Source: Spinacia oleracea
Taxonomy: Eukaryota > Streptophyta > Magnoliopsida > Caryophyllales > Amaranthaceae
NCBI RefSeq assembly: GCF_020520425.1
Contig: NC_079487.1
Coordinates: forward strand, 47,189,219-47,253,218
Reading direction: 5' to 3'
Length of the DNA stretch: 64,000 bases
Both the position numbers and the translations under genes were made by a program. The notes under the pieces were generated by a model. It did not search any database. It saw only the letters and a list, made by a program, of their open reading frames with translations, and was not told the origin of the DNA. Of the stretch, positions 61,101-64,000 are shown piece by piece. Numbering within the stretch: position 1 is the first letter of the stretch; each line of letters opens with the position of its first letter.

Positions 61101-64000
61101 GGTCAAAAAATGACCTTTATTGTTCAATAAAGCCTTAAACGCGCATAACTATACCAAAGTAGATGGGAATGAGTCTAAGTAACCTAATACTAAGCATATT
61201 AAACATTTAAAGGGTTTAGAATACCAATCTAAGTTCATGGGTTAGAGTTGGGAGCAAAAACGACTATAACGGTCAAAATATGACCTTTATTGATCAATAA
61301 AGCCTTAAACGCGCATAACTTGACCAAAGTAGATGGGAATGAGTCTAAGTAACCTAATACTAAGTATATTAAACATTTAAAGGGTTTAGAATACCAATCT
61401 AAGTTCACTGGTTAGAGTTGGGAGCAAAAACGACTATAACGGTCAAAATATGACCTTTATTGATCAATAAAGCCTTAAACGCGCATAACTTGACCAAAGT
61501 AGATGGGAATGAGTCTAAGTAACCTAATACTAAGTATATTAAACATTTAAAGGGTTTTGAATACCAATCTAAGTTCACGGGTTAGAGTTGGGAGCAAAAA
61601 CGACTATAACGGTCAAAAAATGACCTTTATTGTTCAATAAAGCCTTAAACGCGCATAACTATACCAAAGTAGATGGGAATGAGTCTAAGTAACCTAATAC
61701 TAAGCATATTAAACATTTAAAGGGTTTAGAATACCAATCTAAGTTCATGGGTTAGAGTTGGGAGCAAAAACGACTATAACGGTCAAAATATGACCTATAA
61801 TGATCATTAAAGCCTTAAACGTGCATAACTTGACCAAAGTAGATGGGAATGAGTCTAAGTAACCTAATACTAAGTATATTAAACATTTAAAGGGTTTAGA
61901 ATACCAATCTAAGTTCACGGGTTAGAGTTGGGAGCAAAAACGACTATAACGGTCAAAATATGACCTTTATTGATCAATAAAGCCTTAAACGCGCATAACT
62001 TGACCAAAGTAGATGGGAATGAGTCTAAGTAACCTAATACTAAGTATATTAAACATTTAAAGGGTTTAGAATACCAATCTAAGTTCACGGGTTAGAGTTG
62101 GGAGCAAAAACGACTATAACGGTCAAAATATGACCTATAATGATCATTAAAGCCTTAAACGTGCATAACTTGACCAAAGTAGATGGGAATGAGTTTAAGT
62201 AACCTAATACTAAGTATATTAAACATTTAAAGGGTTTAGAATACCAATCTAAGTTCACGGGTTAGAGTTGGGAGCAAAAACGACTATAACGGTCAAAATA
62301 TGACCTATAATGATCATTAAAGCCTGAAACGTGCATAACTTGACCAAAGTAGATGGGAATGAGTCTAAGTAACCTAATACTAAGTATATTAAACATTTAA
62401 AGGGTTTAGAATACCAATCTAAGTTCACGGTTTAGAGTTGGGAGCAAAAACGACTATAACGGTCAAAATATGACCTTTATTGATCAATAAAGCCTTAAAC
62501 GCGCATAACTTGACCAAAGTAGATGGGAATGAGTCTAAGTAACCTAATACTAAGTATATTAAACATTTAAAGGGTTTTGAATACCAATCTAAGTTCACGG
62601 GTTAGAGTTGGGAGCAAAAACGACTATAACGGTCAAAATATGACCTATAATGATCATTAAAGCCTTAAACGTGCATAACTTGACCAAAGTAGATGGGAAT
62701 GAGTCTAAGTAACCTAATACTAAGTATATTAAACATTTAAAGGGTTTAGAATACCAATCTAAGTTCACGGGTTAGAGTTGGGAGCAAAAACGACTATAAC
62801 GGTCAAAATATGACCTATAATGATCATTAAAGCCTGAAACGTGCATAACTTGACCAAAGTAGATGGGAATGAGTCTAAGTAACCTAATACTAAGTATATT
62901 AAACATTTAAAGGGTTTAGAATACCAATCTAAGTTCACGGGTTAGAGTTGGGAGCAAAAACGACTATAACGGTCAAAATATGACCTATAATGATCATTAA
63001 AGCCTTAAACGTGCATAACTTGACCAAAGTAGATGGGAATGAGTCTAAGTAACCTAATACTAAGTATATTAAACATTTAAAGGGTTTAGAATACCAATCT
63101 AAGTTCACGGGTTAGAGTTGGGAGCAAAAACGACTATAACGGTCAAAATATGACCTATAATGATCATTAAAGCCTTAAACGTGCATAACTTGACCAAAGT
63201 AGATGGGAATGAGTCTAAGTAACCTAATACTAAGTATATTAAACATTTAAAGGGTTTAGAATACCAATCTAAGTTCACGGGTTAGAGTTGGGAGCAAAAA
63301 CGACTATAACGGTCAAAATATGACCTTTATTGATCAATAAAGCCTTAAACGCGCATAACTTGACCAAAGTAGATGGGAATGAGTCTAAGTAACCTAATAC
63401 TAAGTATATTAAACATTTAAAGGGTTTAGAATACCAATCTAAGTTCACTGGTTAGAGTTGGGAGCAAAAACGACTATAACGGTCAAAATATGACCTTTAT
63501 TGATCAATAAAGCCTTAAACGCGCATAACTTGACCAAAGTAGATGGGAATGAGTCTAAGTAACCTAATACTAAGTATATTAAACATTTAAAGGGTTTTGA
63601 ATACCAATCTAATTTCACGGGTTAGAGTTGGGAGCAAAAACGACTATAACGGTCAAAAAATGACCTTTATTGTTCAATAAAGCCTTAAACGCGCATAACT
63701 ATACCAAAGTAGATGGGAATGAGTCTAAGTAACCTAATACTAAGCATATTAAACATTTAAAGGGTTTAGAATACCAATCTAAGTTCATGGGTTAGAGTTG
63801 GGAGCAAAAACGACTATAACGGTCAAAATATGACCTTTTATTGATCAATAAAGCCTTAAACGCGCATAACTTGACCAAAGTAGATGGGAATGAGTCTAAG
63901 TAACCTAATACTAAGTATATTAAAAATTTAAAGGGTTTAGAATACCAATCTAAGTTCACTGGTTAGAGTTGGGAGCAAAAACGACTATAACGGTCAAAAT
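58150..64000 (+). repeat. 170-bp satellite array, about 34 monomers, continuing past the window
   Basis: GTTAGAGTTGGGAGCAAAAA recurs every 170 bp from 58181 through 63961 with almost no length change (one extra base near 63839). Three variants can be told apart at the central palindrome: a (ATAATGATCATTAAAG, then GTGCATAACTTGACC), b (TTTATTGATCAATAAAG, then GCGCATAACTTGACC) and c (TTTATTGTTCAATAAAG, then GCGCATAACTATACC). The variants recur in blocks. The array begins about 65 bp after the donor of the last ULP1 exon. Confidence 0.98.

Larger units (their letters stand above)
53578..64000 (+). mobile_element. CACTA transposon C with ULP1-type gene and satellite array (right end outside window)
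   Basis: The left terminus is CACTAGTAGAAAAACATT, identical to that of B, and the subterminal GCGGCGTT words follow. It is inserted in copia copy 2 after TGT (53575-53577). It carries a seven-exon gene ending in a ULP1 protease domain whose frame is open throughout, unlike the other coding remnants here. The 170-bp satellite then runs to the window edge. Some CACTA and Mutator lineages encode C48 proteases. The right end and any TNP2 gene are outside the view. Confidence 0.85.

Noticed and set aside
58150-64000. CRISPR-like array
   Set aside because: The 170-bp units are contiguous and nearly identical, with no unique spacers, in plant DNA.

Overview
The window is plant nuclear DNA, most likely from a eudicot. 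The evidence is that every recognisable coding piece is a plant transposable-element protein or an intron-bearing fragment of a plant housekeeping gene. I found no complete single-copy host gene, no rRNA, no tRNA and no CRISPR. It is heterochromatin-like and built of elements inserted into one another. The species cannot be named from the sequence alone.

Layout. (1) 1-3413: 3' part of a Ty1/copia element of Angela type, with its 3' LTR. (2) 3414-6017: right part of a CACTA (En/Spm) transposon, 'E', carrying chaperonin-60-like exons. It sits in (3) a minus-strand Ty3/gypsy element of the Tat group (6018-15876), whose reverse transcriptase is split by a 2.07 kb solo LTR (6678-8745). Its leader is two tandem-repeat arrays, and gag is missing. 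(4) 15877-21170: CACTA element 'A' with palindromic subterminal repeats and a captured MLH3 fragment, inserted next to or in the gypsy LTR. (5) about 21174-46139: a large CACTA element 'D' with decayed TNP2 and TNP1 transposase genes. The TNP1 introns hold fragments of an ACC-oxidase-like dioxygenase, a GCN2-like kinase and an F-box/FBD gene. (6) 37205-45983: CACTA element 'B', inserted in D. It carries in-frame prolyl aminopeptidase exons and ZW10/MIP1 exons, a LINE remnant, a Mutator-type MITE and a 7-copy satellite. (7) 46140-53577: a second copy of the copia family, interrupted by CACTA element 'F' (47772-51817), which holds augmin AUG6/HAUS6 exons. (8) 53578-64000 and beyond: CACTA element 'C', a relative of B. 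Its multi-exon gene ends in an intact ULP1 (C48) protease domain and runs straight into about 34 copies of a 170-bp satellite that continue past the window.

The unifying theme is a set of five or six CACTA families. Each has its own subterminal repeat motif, and most carry pieces of host genes (Pack-CACTA behaviour). The most unusual parts are three. First, a 170-bp, centromere-satellite-sized tandem repeat lies after a ULP1 exon of one CACTA element and also, inverted, in a sister element. Second, a palindrome in each satellite monomer has changed with compensation. Third, several captured genes (MLH3, ZW10, AUG6) act in chromosome recombination or segregation. Splice sites, target-site duplications and an empty site were read by eye. 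Family assignments come from remembered motif patterns, not a database search.
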